From positions 1 through 31,105 of the forward strand of contig CAYJIK010000021.1 in assembly GCA_964370205.1 (NCBI GenBank): DNA of 31,105 bases. Direction: 5' to 3'. Positions 14,945 to 23,379 of this stretch are shown piece after piece (the first letter of the stretch is position 1; each line of letters begins with the position of its first letter). The notes under the pieces are model-generated. The model worked only from the letters and a program-made list of their open reading frames with translations, had not been told where the DNA came from and made no database searches. The DNA is from DAMCAP01 sp964370205. GTDB taxonomy: Bacteria > Bacillota > Clostridia > Oscillospirales > Ruminococcaceae. The position numbers and the translations under genes were made by a program.

Positions 14945-17578
14945 CTAGCCAATCTGCGTAGCGATAACATCTCCTGCCTTCGCCATAACTTCATCCACTT
15001 GGAATACGTTTGGTGTCCCACCCATTGCGCTGTCAGGACGACCACCGCCTGAACCGCCGCACATTGCTGTCAGCTCTTTTATCAGTTTTCCTGCATGTGC
15101 GCCTTTGTCCAGTGCCTTTTTACTGCAAGCGGCGAGTAGTGTTGCCTTCTCTCCTACGATGGATGAGAACACTCCTACAACCGCTTCGGGAGCGTCCTTG
15201 ACACGGTCACCCAGAGTGCGCAGTCCGTCAGCTGTGGAGCCGTTTAGTGCGGCTGTGATTATCTTTACTCCGTTTACCTCGACTGCATCGGAGAATAGGT
15301 CCTTTATGCGCATAGAGGATATACGTTCGTTTAGTATCTCTATTGTGCGCTCCTGCTCTTTGACTGCGTTCATTACCGATGTCGCTTTGGTAACCACTTC
15401 ACCGATAGGCGCTTTAAGAATACCTGCTGTCAGCTCAAGTTGTCTGCTCAGCTCATTGAGGTGTACCATGACATTTGCGCCTGTGATAGCTTCTATACGG
15501 CGCACACCTGCCGCTACGGACGACTCGCTCACTATCTTAAACAGACCTATGTGGGACGTGTTTGTAACATGTGTGCCGCCGCAGAGTTCTACACAGTGCT
15601 CGCCTGCGGAAACCACTCTTACTACATCAGAATACTTCTCGGAGAACAGCGCTATTGCGCCCTTTTCCTTAGCTTCCTCAATATGCATCTCGGTGGCGGT
15701 GACAGGTAATGCTGACAGTATCATTTCGTTTACTATCATTTCCACCTTTAGAAGTTCTTCACGTGTCACAGCGGACATATGCGTGAAGTCAAAGCGTAGC
15801 ACGCTATTGTCCACATACGAGCCTGACTGGTGAACCTGTGAGCCGAGTACTTCACGCAGTGCATACTGTAATAGGTGGCAGGAGGTGTGGTTTCGCATGG
15901 TAGCGTTTCTTATGCTGTTTTTCACAGACGCTATTACCTTGTCCCCCACCGAAAGAGTACCGGCTGTGACTGTGCCGTAGTGTAGATAGTTGCCTGAAGC
16001 GTTCTTTTTAACATCCGCAACCATGAAAATACTACCGTCAATGCTGATTTCTCCGCTGTCCCCTACCTGACCGCCACCTTCAGCATAAAACGGGGTGCTA
16101 TCCAGTACAAGTACCGCTTTTTGGCCTTCCTCGGCGACATTTGCGCCAACTCCGTCAGCAAGCATGCCGATAATCGTTGCCTCCGCTTCGGTTTTGTCAT
16201 AACCGACAAACACCGTCTCCGCAATACCTGCCAGTGAGGACTCCTCCCAACCTTGCTGACCAAGGCTTGCACGTGCGGCTCTGGCACGCTCACGCTGTGC
16301 AGTCATAAGCGATGTAAACTCGTCCTCGTTGACAGAAAGTGAGCGTTCGGCAAGTATCTCCTTTGTTAGGTCAAGCGGAAAACCGAAGGTATCGTACAGT
16401 TTAAATACAAAGTCACCTTTGAGCATGGTCTGTGACGCAAATTGTGCGCTCTCACGGCGGTCTATTATCGAGTTGAGCAGTTCCATGCCCTGATGGAGGG
16501 TCTGTGAAAAACGCTCTTCCTCACTCTTTATCACTTTAACGATATAGTCCATATTCTCAGACAGGCTCTTGTCCCATGCACCGTCAATAACCTTGCCTAC
16601 AAGTTTGTGTAGGAACGCACCCTTTATACCGAGTATCATACCGTGTCGTATCGCTCTGCGCATAAGGCGTCTTAGCACATAACCTCTGCCCTCGTTGTTA
16701 GGGGTGATGCCGTCGCCTATCATCATAACAGAACTGCGGATATGGTCGGTAACCACACGTAGGGACATATCAAGCTTGGGGTTGGCATTGTAGCTTATCC
16801 CTGCCATCTGTGCAACTTCGTCCAGTATAACACGGATGGTGTCCACTTCAAACAGGCTTTCCACGCCCTGCATCATACATGCCAGTCGCTCAAGCCCCAT
16901 GCCTGTATCGATGTTTTTCTTCGCAAGCTCGCTGTAGTTGCCCTTGCCGTCTGAGCTAAACTGTGAGAAAACCAGGTTCCATATTTCAACATACCTGTCG
17001 CACTCACAGCCTGCCTTACAGTCAGGGTTGTCACAGCCAAACTGCTCGCCTCTGTCAAAGTAAATCTCGGTACAAGGTCCACAAGGGCCAACACCGATTT
17101 CCCAGTAGTTGTCCGCCTTGCCAAGCCTCACCATACGCTCGGGATTTATCCCAACCTGATTAACCCAGATATCAAACGTTTCATCGTCCTCCAGATACAC
17201 CGAAACCCAAAGGCGTTCCTCCGGCATCTCCAGCACCTTTGTCAAATACTCCCACGCCCACGCAGTGACCTCACTCTTAAAGTAGTCACCGAACGAGAAG
17301 TTGCCGAGCATCTCGAAAAACGTGCCGTGGCGTGATGTGATACCGACATTCTCAATATCAAGCACACGCACACACTTTTGGCAGGTGGCTATACGTGGCG
17401 AGGGCGGGGTCGCCACACCTGTGAAGTAGTTTTTTAGTGGCGCCATACCTGAGTTTATCAGCAGTAGGCTGGGGTCGTCCTTAGGGATTAGCGAGGCACT
17501 GGGGAGTATCTTGTGCTCCTTGCTCTCAAAGAAGTCTAAGAAGCTCTGTCTAAGTTCGTTTAGACCTGTCCATTTCAT
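14945..17578 (-). CDS. alaS: Alanyl-tRNA synthetase
   Basis: An 877-residue full-length AlaRS. The catalytic class II core spans about residues 1-240 (NSGMAPLKNYF, RHGTFFEMLGNFSFGDYF, GVGPCGPCTEIYFD, DTGMGLERLA). The tRNA-recognition region follows. The editing domain has zinc ligands His564, His568, Cys666 and His670 (HTSCH, CGGTH), and the C-Ala domain ends with GGSGGGRPDSAMGG. It charges tRNA-Ala and clears mischarged Ser or Gly. The ATG at 17578 is the only sensible start, but it has only a modest AAAGGA about 13 nt upstream. It has its own promoter, and its leader contains a terminator-like hairpin. Confidence 0.97.
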   Translation of the reverse strand: MKWTGLNELRQSFLDFFESKEHKILPSASLIPKDDPSLLLINSGMAPLKNYFTGVATPPSPRIATCQKCVRVLDIENVGITSRHGTFFEMLGNFSFGDYFKSEVTAWAWEYLTKVLEMPEERLWVSVYLEDDETFDIWVNQVGINPERMVRLGKADNYWEIGVGPCGPCTEIYFDRGEQFGCDNPDCKAGCECDRYVEIWNLVFSQFSSDGKGNYSELAKKNIDTGMGLERLACMMQGVESLFEVDTIRVILDEVAQMAGISYNANPKLDMSLRVVTDHIRSSVMMIGDGITPNNEGRGYVLRRLMRRAIRHGMILGIKGAFLHKLVGKVIDGAWDKSLSENMDYIVKVIKSEEERFSQTLHQGMELLNSIIDRRESAQFASQTMLKGDFVFKLYDTFGFPLDLTKEILAERSLSVNEDEFTSLMTAQRERARAARASLGQQGWEESSLAGIAETVFVGYDKTEAEATIIGMLADGVGANVAEEGQKAVLVLDSTPFYAEGGGQVGDSGEISIDGSIFMVADVKKNASGNYLHYGTVTAGTLSVGDKVIASVKNSIRNATMRNHTSCHLLQYALREVLGSQVHQSGSYVDNSVLRFDFTHMSAVTREELLKVEMIVNEMILSALPVTATEMHIEEAKEKGAIALFSEKYSDVVRVVSAGEHCVELCGGTHVTNTSHIGLFKIVSESSVAAGVRRIEAITGANVMVHLNELSRQLELTAGILKAPIGEVVTKATSVMNAVKEQERTIEILNERISSMRIKDLFSDAVEVNGVKIITAALNGSTADGLRTLGDRVKDAPEAVVGVFSSIVGEKATLLAACSKKALDKGAHAGKLIKELTAMCGGSGGGRPDSAMGGTPNVFQVDEVMAKAGDVIATQIG

Positions 17579-17635
17579 AACGGTGACCGTCCTTTCAAGT
17601 ATGCTCTAACATATGTTTTGTAGTTTATATCAAAA

Positions 17636-17662
17636 CTGCCCTCGCCAACGTGACGAGAGCAG
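17636..17662 (-). promoter_or_regulatory. Terminator-like hairpin in the alaS leader
   Basis: 12-bp stem with two G-T pairs (17651-17662 with 17636-17647), followed on the minus strand by TTTTGATA. It lies between the alaS promoter and start codon, so it may attenuate alaS. No T-box sequence is visible. Confidence 0.5.
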
Positions 17663-17698
17663 ACAGCGTCGCATTTAAGGTGGATATTTTTCTTTACA

Positions 17699-17727
17699 AG
17701 TATAGCCTTTTCGGCGGAAAATGTCAA
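17699..17727 (-). promoter_or_regulatory. Consensus sigma-A promoter of alaS
   Basis: On the minus strand: -35 TTGACA (17722-17727), 17-bp spacer, -10 TATACT (17699-17704). The predicted transcript starts near 17692 and has a leader of about 114 nt. Confidence 0.88.
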
Positions 17728-18031
17728 CTGTTTATTCGTGTGGGGATGAGGAATTGTCATAGAATGTGCTAAGTGGAAAAGGGGTGGTTAGCAGGCCATA
17801 CATAACCCGAGCACGCTTTACTCGACTATAGCTAACCTACACCTATGGAAGTGATGTGAAGCACTAAATCAAGCTGTGCGAGGTCGTGGGTTTTATGTTC
17901 ATTAGGGGGCTGACAAGGAAAAACACGCAGTAATGATTGCTGTATTGCTAGGCTTTTGAAGAATCTCTAGGGTAAATATGCGCTTTAAATAGCTTGGGTC
18001 TTCTACTATAGCCCTTAGAGATTCTGGTACC
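17728..18031. other. Non-coding stretch between the alaS promoter and cloverleaf copy 2
   Basis: About 300 bp. I see no credible gene, promoter or terminator. A minus-strand open frame runs through its left part and into the cloverleaf, but has no ribosome site or recognisable protein. Confidence 0.6.
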
Positions 18032-18194
18032 GTCCGCCGGACGATAGCGAAATGAGCAAGGTCGCAGGGAGTGGCCGTGTCGGCGTGCGCGCCGACTAAG
18101 CACCTAAGTTCAGCCCCAAAAGGACTGAACTTAGGTGCTTTCTGCCCCTTGGGCAGACGGCCACTCCCTGCGACCTTGCTCATTTCGCTATCTA
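18032..18194 (+). repeat. Cloverleaf inverted-repeat element, copy 2
   Basis: The outer stem is 18043-18077 with 18158-18192, all 35 positions paired. Hairpin A is 18079-18096 (GTCGGCG/CGCCGAC, loop TGCG). Hairpin B is 18098-18140 (16-bp stem plus an internal CC/GG pair near the loop). Hairpin C is 18142-18156 (CTGCCC/GGGCAG, loop CTT). The joints are T18078, T18097, T18141 and A18157, the same bases as in the other copies. The conserved 5' flank is GTCCGCCGGACGATAGCG and CTA follows at the 3' end. It lies between the DUF4129-like gene and alaS. Confidence 0.9.
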
Positions 18195-18269
18195 CACCCC
18201 CGAGCGTAAAACGAAAATACACAGAAAAACCACCCTCGTCCCAGATCCAAACAACCACCCTTAAAGCAC

Positions 18270-18296
18270 AAAAAACGAGCTGAAAAATCAGCCCGT
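18270..18296 (-). terminator. Rho-independent terminator of the MoxR operon
   Basis: On the minus strand: stem 18288-18296 with 18275-18283 (9 bp, one G-T), loop of four, followed by TTTTTT. It stands about 32 nt after the stop of the DUF4129-like gene. Confidence 0.85.
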
Positions 18297-18327
18297 TTTA
18301 ATCAACAACAATACCGCCATCCACACT

Positions 18328-19557
18328 TTATTTTATACTGTCCGTTATCTGCTTTACAATGTCGTTCGCTCGCTTCGAGTCGTCTTTCGTCGGCTCGGCG
18401 TCACTATACCTTGCAGATATGTAGATATCACGAAGTTCCTCAAGTGGTTTTGCACCGAACAGCACATCGTTTTTGTTCTTGACATCCAAGCTGGTGTGGT
18501 GGACTTTGGGGGGCACTCCACGTTGTTTACATAGCTTTAGGAAACGCCTGTAATGGTAGCGGATTGCTTCCCGTGGGTTTCTTGGAGCGAAAAGACTCTC
18601 TGCCATCATGGCAGGGCGGGACATAATCCCGGACATCATTGTCCGCTTAGAACTTACGCCTGTAACGTCGCCTGAGGTGCGTTTGCTACGCAGTATAAGT
18701 CTGCTGAAAATGGCAAAAACGACAATAGCCGCTAAGATGATAAGCAAGCCTTCGAACACCACCGTAGGGCCGTCAGAGACAGGCACGAAATCTTGGTAAG
18801 AGCCACCGTCCACTATCTCAACTTCGGTAGGGGTAGTGGGGGGGATCTCTATGCCGAATCTTGTGAGTATCCACTCCCAGAAATCTTGAAAGAAAAACGC
18901 CACTCCCACCACTACATAAGCCGCCCCGAATAGTATGGGCATGATGAGGTACTGGTAGAAGGAGCTGATCAGCCACCACATAGCGTCCAGTGTGTACTGT
19001 GAACCTGCTATAACAAACAGCACAAGGCCACCCAGTATTGCACCTAGGTTCATCACCAGAAACTTTATCTGGGACACAATGGTGTCGCCATGCCTAAGTG
19101 AGCGTAGCAGATACACCATCGACACTAGGAATATAAGCACATAAGGTATGCAGTAGAGCGACAAAGCGTCATGCCACCAGACCACCAACCCAAACACAGG
19201 CATTATAAAGACAAGCTTTAGCGATGTCCTCACCTGATCTTTGAGTTCCAGTCTGTCCACTGTAAAACCACGCCTGTAGACGTTAAATACAACGTATATA
19301 CATGGTAGGGTCAGCATAATGACAGTGACTAGGTTGTAGGCTAACAGGTATACGAGCGGTAGTGCAAGTAGCGGTATAAATCGCATCCACTGCGCTTTTT
19401 TGTCAAGAGCCACTGATAGCATAAACACCACCGAGTAGATGAGAAGTGCCATATAGCCGTTTATCGGGCTTTCAAACCCTACGGTGGCTGGCATTATGAC
19501 AAACGTGAAGTAGAGGGAGATGTCACATATCATTTTGAGGGTAAGAAAAATCATCAT
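18328..19557 (-). CDS. Polytopic membrane protein with DUF4129-like C-terminal tail
   Basis: A 409-residue protein with about eight hydrophobic segments up to residue 240, a short extracellular loop (about 243-268), a further transmembrane segment (about 270-292) and a cytosolic tail. The tail reads NPREAIRYHYRRFLKLCKQRG, then ARYSDAEPTKDDSKRAN, as in DUF4129 domains that end transglutaminase-like proteins of MoxR/DUF58 operons. The transglutaminase domain itself is absent. The start overlaps the DUF58 stop as ATGA, and GAGGAGG stands just upstream, so translation is coupled. It probably works in the membrane with the MoxR/DUF58 pair in envelope maintenance, by operon context only. Confidence 0.75.
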   Translation of the reverse strand: MMIFLTLKMICDISLYFTFVIMPATVGFESPINGYMALLIYSVVFMLSVALDKKAQWMRFIPLLALPLVYLLAYNLVTVIMLTLPCIYVVFNVYRRGFTVDRLELKDQVRTSLKLVFIMPVFGLVVWWHDALSLYCIPYVLIFLVSMVYLLRSLRHGDTIVSQIKFLVMNLGAILGGLVLFVIAGSQYTLDAMWWLISSFYQYLIMPILFGAAYVVVGVAFFFQDFWEWILTRFGIEIPPTTPTEVEIVDGGSYQDFVPVSDGPTVVFEGLLIILAAIVVFAIFSRLILRSKRTSGDVTGVSSKRTMMSGIMSRPAMMAESLFAPRNPREAIRYHYRRFLKLCKQRGVPPKVHHTSLDVKNKNDVLFGAKPLEELRDIYISARYSDAEPTKDDSKRANDIVKQITDSIK

Positions 19558-20633
19558 ACCGCTTCCTCCTCTACAGCTGTAATATCGCTGACAATCATGG
19601 TAGGCTCAGAACCTGTCCGTGAGCGCAGACGTATCAGTGCCTTATTAACCGTGTGGGGCAGTTCGGGGGTGATGATAATATGTATTCTGCCCTGTTCTGC
19701 TCGCATTGTGGCACGGTCAAGTGTCTGCTCAAACGTTTCTATGGCTCTATATGTAGCCCTGCCTAACAGTTCCAGTATTCCTATAAAGTGGTCAGCGCCC
19801 ATGCCCTCGCCTATAAACGACTGCTGTCCCTGTCCCCCCGAAGTATCGGCGTTAGTAATAAAGCAGTACGGTACACCTGCGTTTTCCAGTCGCTCACAGA
19901 CAGTACGTGCCATTGAGTAGATGTCCTCAAGCGCTTCGTTAACAATAAAGCCGTCAAAGTGGCAGTTTAGCACCACAGTCACGGTGAGGTCTAGCGTATA
20001 GTCAAAGTTCTTTACCATGAGGTCGCCCATTCTGGCGGTCTGCTTCCAGCTGATATTACGCATCGGCTCTTGACCGGTGTACTCACGAAAACCCAGCGTT
20101 AAAACCGGGTCTTCAAGTATAAAGCGATTTACCGAGACATCGCCCATAAAGTTGCCCAGCGTCTTGTCAAGCCCGGGGCTATCTGTAGCTTTCGGCGGTA
20201 CGACAATCTCCTTCACCGAGGCAAAGCGTTTCTCCTGTTCGGAAAACCCTAGCAGGTCACCGCCTTGTAGGTATGCGCCGTGTATAAAATAACGTCCTCT
20301 CTTAGGGAGTGTGACGTTCACATTACGAACAAAACGCTGATACGGCATGAGATAGAGTGACCACACAAGCTCCTTGCCGAGCCTATGATTTTCCAGTACA
20401 TGCCCCTCGCCGTAAACGTCAATCTCAAGCGGTAACAGCTCACGTACACGCAAAAACATAAGCGGCAACAGTTTGTGGTTCTCTATGACCGTTTCCAGTT
20501 CAAACTCTTCATCAATCTCCACAAGCGTCCTACTTGGCTTTGACGAAAACGCTATCCTATCAAGCGCATGATTTAAACTGTACTGCTCAAATATAGCCGC
20601 ACAGATAACAATAACAATGAGAAGAACAATCAG
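19554..20633 (-). CDS. DUF58 family protein, start codon unclear (CTG at 20633 proposed)
   Basis: About 359 residues. An N-terminal hydrophobic segment (SLIVLLIVIVICAAIF) is followed by a beta-rich region and the DUF58 core: REYTGQEPMRNISWKQTARM, typical of the family that accompanies MoxR ATPases. The rest resembles a von Willebrand A-type fold. A perfect AAAGGAGG (20641-20648) points to the in-frame CTG at 20631-20633, 7 nt away, or to the following ATT; no in-frame ATG, GTG or TTG is near. The open frame runs up to an ATG at 20765, but that part comes from a dispersed repeat and lacks a ribosome site. It sits between moxR and the DUF4129-like gene. The role inferred from family context is envelope- or chaperone-related. 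Confidence 0.82.
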   Translation of the reverse strand: MIVLLIVIVICAAIFEQYSLNHALDRIAFSSKPSRTLVEIDEEFELETVIENHKLLPLMFLRVRELLPLEIDVYGEGHVLENHRLGKELVWSLYLMPYQRFVRNVNVTLPKRGRYFIHGAYLQGGDLLGFSEQEKRFASVKEIVVPPKATDSPGLDKTLGNFMGDVSVNRFILEDPVLTLGFREYTGQEPMRNISWKQTARMGDLMVKNFDYTLDLTVTVVLNCHFDGFIVNEALEDIYSMARTVCERLENAGVPYCFITNADTSGGQGQQSFIGEGMGADHFIGILELLGRATYRAIETFEQTLDRATMRAEQGRIHIIITPELPHTVNKALIRLRSRTGSEPTMIVSDITAVEEEAV

Positions 20634-20658
20634 AGATACCCCTCCTTTCTGATATTTA

Positions 20659-20802
20659 AGTGAAAAATGAATAGTGGATAGTGAATAGTGATGGTGTCGC
20701 TCTGCGGAGCGACGATTTAAAAGTAAAACTGAAAAGTTACCCGTACCAAAAATAAAAACCGTCACGAAGTGACCCTCAACTTTTCACTATTCATTTTTCG
20801 CT
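20659..20802. repeat. Dispersed inverted repeat between moxR and the DUF58 gene
   Basis: Arms 20659-20676 and 20785-20802 pair at 18 positions with one G-T (core GAAAAATGAATAGTG). Inside are two small hairpins, GTCGCTC/GAGCGAC with loop TGCG (20696-20713) and GTCAC/GTGAC near 20761-20773. Related arms occur at 22165-22280. Confidence 0.65.
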
Positions 20803-20808
20803 TTTCAC

Positions 20809-21759
20809 CTATTTTGTGCTGTTCTCAAGCGGCACAGTTACCGAGTCAATGACTTCTAACAGGTCTTTATTCAGTTCCGACGCTCTAGCTATGGAGCTGG
20901 ACATCAGTCTGTGACCCAGAACATAGCTTGCCACACGCTTTACATCTTCCGGTATCGCATAATCTCTGCCGGAGAACGCCGCTGTTACCTGTGTTGCTTT
21001 ATAGAGCGCAAGCGCACCTCTGGTGGAGACACCCAGTGTAAAGCGGGGCTCGTTTCTGGTGGCTATGACGATATCCATTATGTAAGAGGCTACATCTTCG
21101 TCCACTTTTATGGCGGAGAAGCTGCGCTTTAAGTCCGCTGTTTCTTCGTGTGTTACAACAGCGTCTAATTCTTCAAGTAGGTGGGTGGACGGCGGTCTGC
21201 GTAGGACGCTTAGTTCTTCCTCTCTGTTCATGTAGCCGAGTGTCAGCTTCATAAAAAAGCGGTCAACCTGCGCTTCCGGCAGTGGAAAAGTACCGTAGTT
21301 CTCCAGTGGGTTCTGTGTCGCCATAACCATAAACGGCTCGCTTAGAGTGGTGGTGTTGCCGTCAACAGTTATCTGACGTTCTTCCATCGCTTCAAGTAGA
21401 CTGGACTGGGTTCTGGGGGTAGCACGGTTGATTTCGTCGGCAAGTACTATATTGGAAAACAGGGGACCTGCTCTGAAAGTGAAGTCACCTGTCTTTTGAT
21501 TGTAAAAGTTAATGCCTGTAAGGTCGGAGGGGAGCAGGTCGGGGGTGAACTGCACACGCTTAAAGTCACCGCCGATACTTTTGGCGAACGCTCTAAGCAG
21601 CATGGTCTTACCTGTGCCGGGGATATCCTCCAGTAGCACATGGCCCGAACAGACAAACGAGGTAAGCACCATCTGGATGGTCTCCTCTTTACCCACGATA
21701 ATTTTCGATACATTTTCTACCACACGGTCACGGTAGCTAGCAAACTTCTGTATGTCCAT
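20809..21759 (-). CDS. MoxR-family AAA+ ATPase
   Basis: A 316-residue protein with Walker A DIPGTGKT (residues 45-52), Walker B IVLADEIN (104-111), sensor-1 ATQNP (147-151) and the MoxR signature PLPEAQVDRFF (159-169). MoxR ATPases act as chaperone-like factors that help assemble or activate envelope or metal-containing complexes with DUF58/VWA partners. I chose ATG 21759 rather than 21849: the intervening bases form a leader element shared with the apt-like gene and end in AGAAAGGAATG. The gene is first in the operon and is followed by DUF58 after a 175-nt gap holding a repeat. Confidence 0.93.
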   Translation of the reverse strand: MDIQKFASYRDRVVENVSKIIVGKEETIQMVLTSFVCSGHVLLEDIPGTGKTMLLRAFAKSIGGDFKRVQFTPDLLPSDLTGINFYNQKTGDFTFRAGPLFSNIVLADEINRATPRTQSSLLEAMEERQITVDGNTTTLSEPFMVMATQNPLENYGTFPLPEAQVDRFFMKLTLGYMNREEELSVLRRPPSTHLLEELDAVVTHEETADLKRSFSAIKVDEDVASYIMDIVIATRNEPRFTLGVSTRGALALYKATQVTAAFSGRDYAIPEDVKRVASYVLGHRLMSSSIARASELNKDLLEVIDSVTVPLENSTK

Positions 21760-21893
21760 ATTGATATTCATTCCTTTCTGCATGTCTTGTGTGATTTTTG
21801 TAACATATTGTTTTTGATTTACAAAAACTGAGGCTGTGCCGAAGAACACAAAACTGCGTTTGAAAAATTATTTTCAAACTGCACACCTCTCAT
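21760..21893 (-). promoter_or_regulatory. Structured leader element, copy B (upstream of moxR)
   Basis: Same layout as copy A: palindrome 21858-21879 (9-bp arms), long stem 21846-21854 with 21784-21792 (one G-T), a GGC-ACA-GCC hairpin, inner stem 21819-21827 with 21795-21803 (9 bp), then AGAAAGGAATG and the start codon. The transcript predicted from the promoter at 21908-21936 begins near 21901, so the element fills the whole 5' untranslated region. Confidence 0.75.
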
Positions 21894-21907
21894 ATTTCAT
21901 AAGGTTA

Positions 21908-21936
21908 ATTATATAACAGATGTGGGCAATAGTCAA
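21908..21936 (-). promoter_or_regulatory. Sigma-A promoter of the MoxR operon
   Basis: On the minus strand: -35 TTGACT (21931-21936), 17-bp spacer, -10 TATAAT (21908-21913). Confidence 0.88.
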
Positions 21937-22107
21937 GAATGTACAAGAATTAGGCGCATTGTCTTAGCTTTATTACATATATCACACAAATATAGCTGTG
22001 GTTTTGGTGCAAATAACATGGGTTTTTGAAACATGCATAAATTAACACTTAATAATTGTAATAAATGTACAAAAAACCGAGCTTTCTACAATTGCTCTCT
22101 TACGTAG

Positions 22108-22136
22108 TTGACTAAAACAGCGTTTACAACTATAAT
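22108..22136 (+). promoter_or_regulatory. Sigma-A promoter of the 2-hydroxyacid dehydrogenase gene
   Basis: -35 TTGACT (22108-22113), 17-bp spacer, -10 TATAAT (22131-22136). The leader would be about 165 nt and would contain the dispersed inverted repeat at 22165-22280. Confidence 0.85.
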
Positions 22137-22164
22137 TAAGACTGTACAAGTGCATAGCACTCAA

Positions 22165-22280
22165 AGTGAAAAATGAACAGTCGATATTCCAAGATAGGTG
22201 TTTGTGAAAATAGTAAAGATAATTAACTATAACATTAAACATCGCTCTGGGCGCTAACTTTTTACTTTTCATTTTTTACT
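22165..22280. repeat. Dispersed inverted repeat in the dehydrogenase leader
   Basis: Arms 22165-22176 (AGTGAAAAATGA) and 22269-22280 (TCATTTTTTACT) pair with one G-T. The arm sequence matches the element at 20659-20802; the centre differs. Confidence 0.5.
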
Positions 22281-22308
22281 TTTTACTTATATCAAAGGAG
22301 GGATTTGT

Positions 22309-23256
22309 TTGAGTAGAAAGATAGCAGTTTCCTATAAAGGTCTTAACGACGAGGGCAATCGTGATCTTGCCGAGTACTGTAAAAAGCTCGGTTATGACAT
22401 GGTCGTAGTGCAAAATCCTGACGATTACAGAGGGTGTGAGATAATTTTCGGTTCACCGCCGATAGCTCTCCTCCCCGAACTCACAGAGCTAAAGTGGCTT
22501 CAGACAGGCTCGGCAGGCGTGGACTCCTACTGCGCCGCAGGGGTACTGCGTGACGATATACTGTTCACAAACGCTTCGGGCGGTTATGGTATTGGCATAT
22601 CGGAACACCTCATCATGCACCTTCTCATGCTCAAAAAGCGTGCGTTTCAGTACATGGAACAACAGCAGCGTGGAGTGTGGGAGAATGCAGGTAAGGTTAC
22701 AGGGATAAACGGTAGTAAGGTCACTGTTATAGGACTGGGTGACCTAGGTGGTGAGTTTGCAAAACGCCTCCATGCACTGGGGGCGGAAGTTACCGCCGTT
22801 AAGCGTACAGCTACTGACAAACCCGACTATATACATAAACTGTACACAACGGAAGATTTGGAAAAGGCTCTGCCCGACGCTGACGCAGTTGCGCTATGCC
22901 TGCCCAATACACCGTCCACCGCCAACATACTAAGCAGAGAGCGGCTTAATATGCTTAAAAAGGGCGCTATAGTACTCAATGTCGGCAGAGGGACAGCCCT
23001 TGATCAAGACGCACTGATTGAACTGCTAAACAGTGGTCATCTCGGTGGTGCAGGGCTTGACGTTGTTAAGCCCGAACCACTACCGCAGGGGCATCCGCTG
23101 TGGACAGCGAAGAACGTCATAATTTCGCCCCACGTTTCAGGCGGTTTTACTCTTGACCTCACAGTTAAGCGCATAGCTGACCTGTTTAAGAGCAACCTTG
23201 AACTGTACACCGAGGGCAAGCCGTTCCCACGAGTGGTTAATAGGAAAGAGTTTTAN
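22309..23256 (+). CDS. D-isomer-specific 2-hydroxyacid dehydrogenase
   Basis: A 315-residue NAD(P)-dependent dehydrogenase. The Rossmann nucleotide site is VIGLGDLGGEFAKRL (GLGDLG at 142-147). Catalytic residues are Arg227 (NVGRGTAL), Glu256 (KPEPLP) and His275 (SPHVSGG), the standard triad. These enzymes interconvert 2-oxoacids and D-2-hydroxyacids; the exact substrate is not readable. It starts with TTG, 6 nt after AAAGGAGGG. The last codon is TAN at the edge of the N-run, almost certainly TAA or TAG, since the protein has normal length; extending it through the Ns is artificial. It has its own promoter. Confidence 0.9.
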
Positions 23257-23355
23257 NNNNNNNNNNNNNNNNNNNNNNNNNNNNNNNNNNNNNNNNNNNN
23301 NNNNNNNNNNNNNNNNNNNNNNNNNNNNNNNNNNNNNNNNNNNNNNNNNNNNNNN
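23256..23355. other. Assembly gap of exactly 100 N
   Basis: A fixed-length N run between the dehydrogenase gene and the M42 peptidase gene. The true distance is unknown, and a terminator, promoter or small gene could be hidden here. Confidence 0.97.
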
Positions 23356-23379
23356 AAATTTATATAAGGAGTGTTTACT

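Noticed and set aside
17630..17674. 14-codon leader peptide upstream of alaS
   Set aside because: It has no ribosome site and no alanine codons, so it does not resemble a classical attenuation peptide.
17579..17830. T-box riboswitch for alaS
   Set aside because: The promoter lies too close and the T-box consensus is absent.
17902..18258. Minus-strand open frame of 118 codons across cloverleaf copy 2
   Set aside because: No start signal and no recognisable protein; the similarity to the copy 1 frame is explained by the shared element.
21760..21849. Extended N-terminus of the MoxR protein
   Set aside because: Same reason: the sequence is the leader element, and normal MoxR proteins begin at about the chosen ATG.
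22042..22272. 76-codon minus-strand open frame
   Set aside because: It lies across a promoter and an AT-rich repeat, with no ribosome site or family likeness.
23257..23367. Continuation of the dehydrogenase frame through the N run
   Set aside because: Artificial: the codon at the gap edge is TAN and the protein already has full family length.
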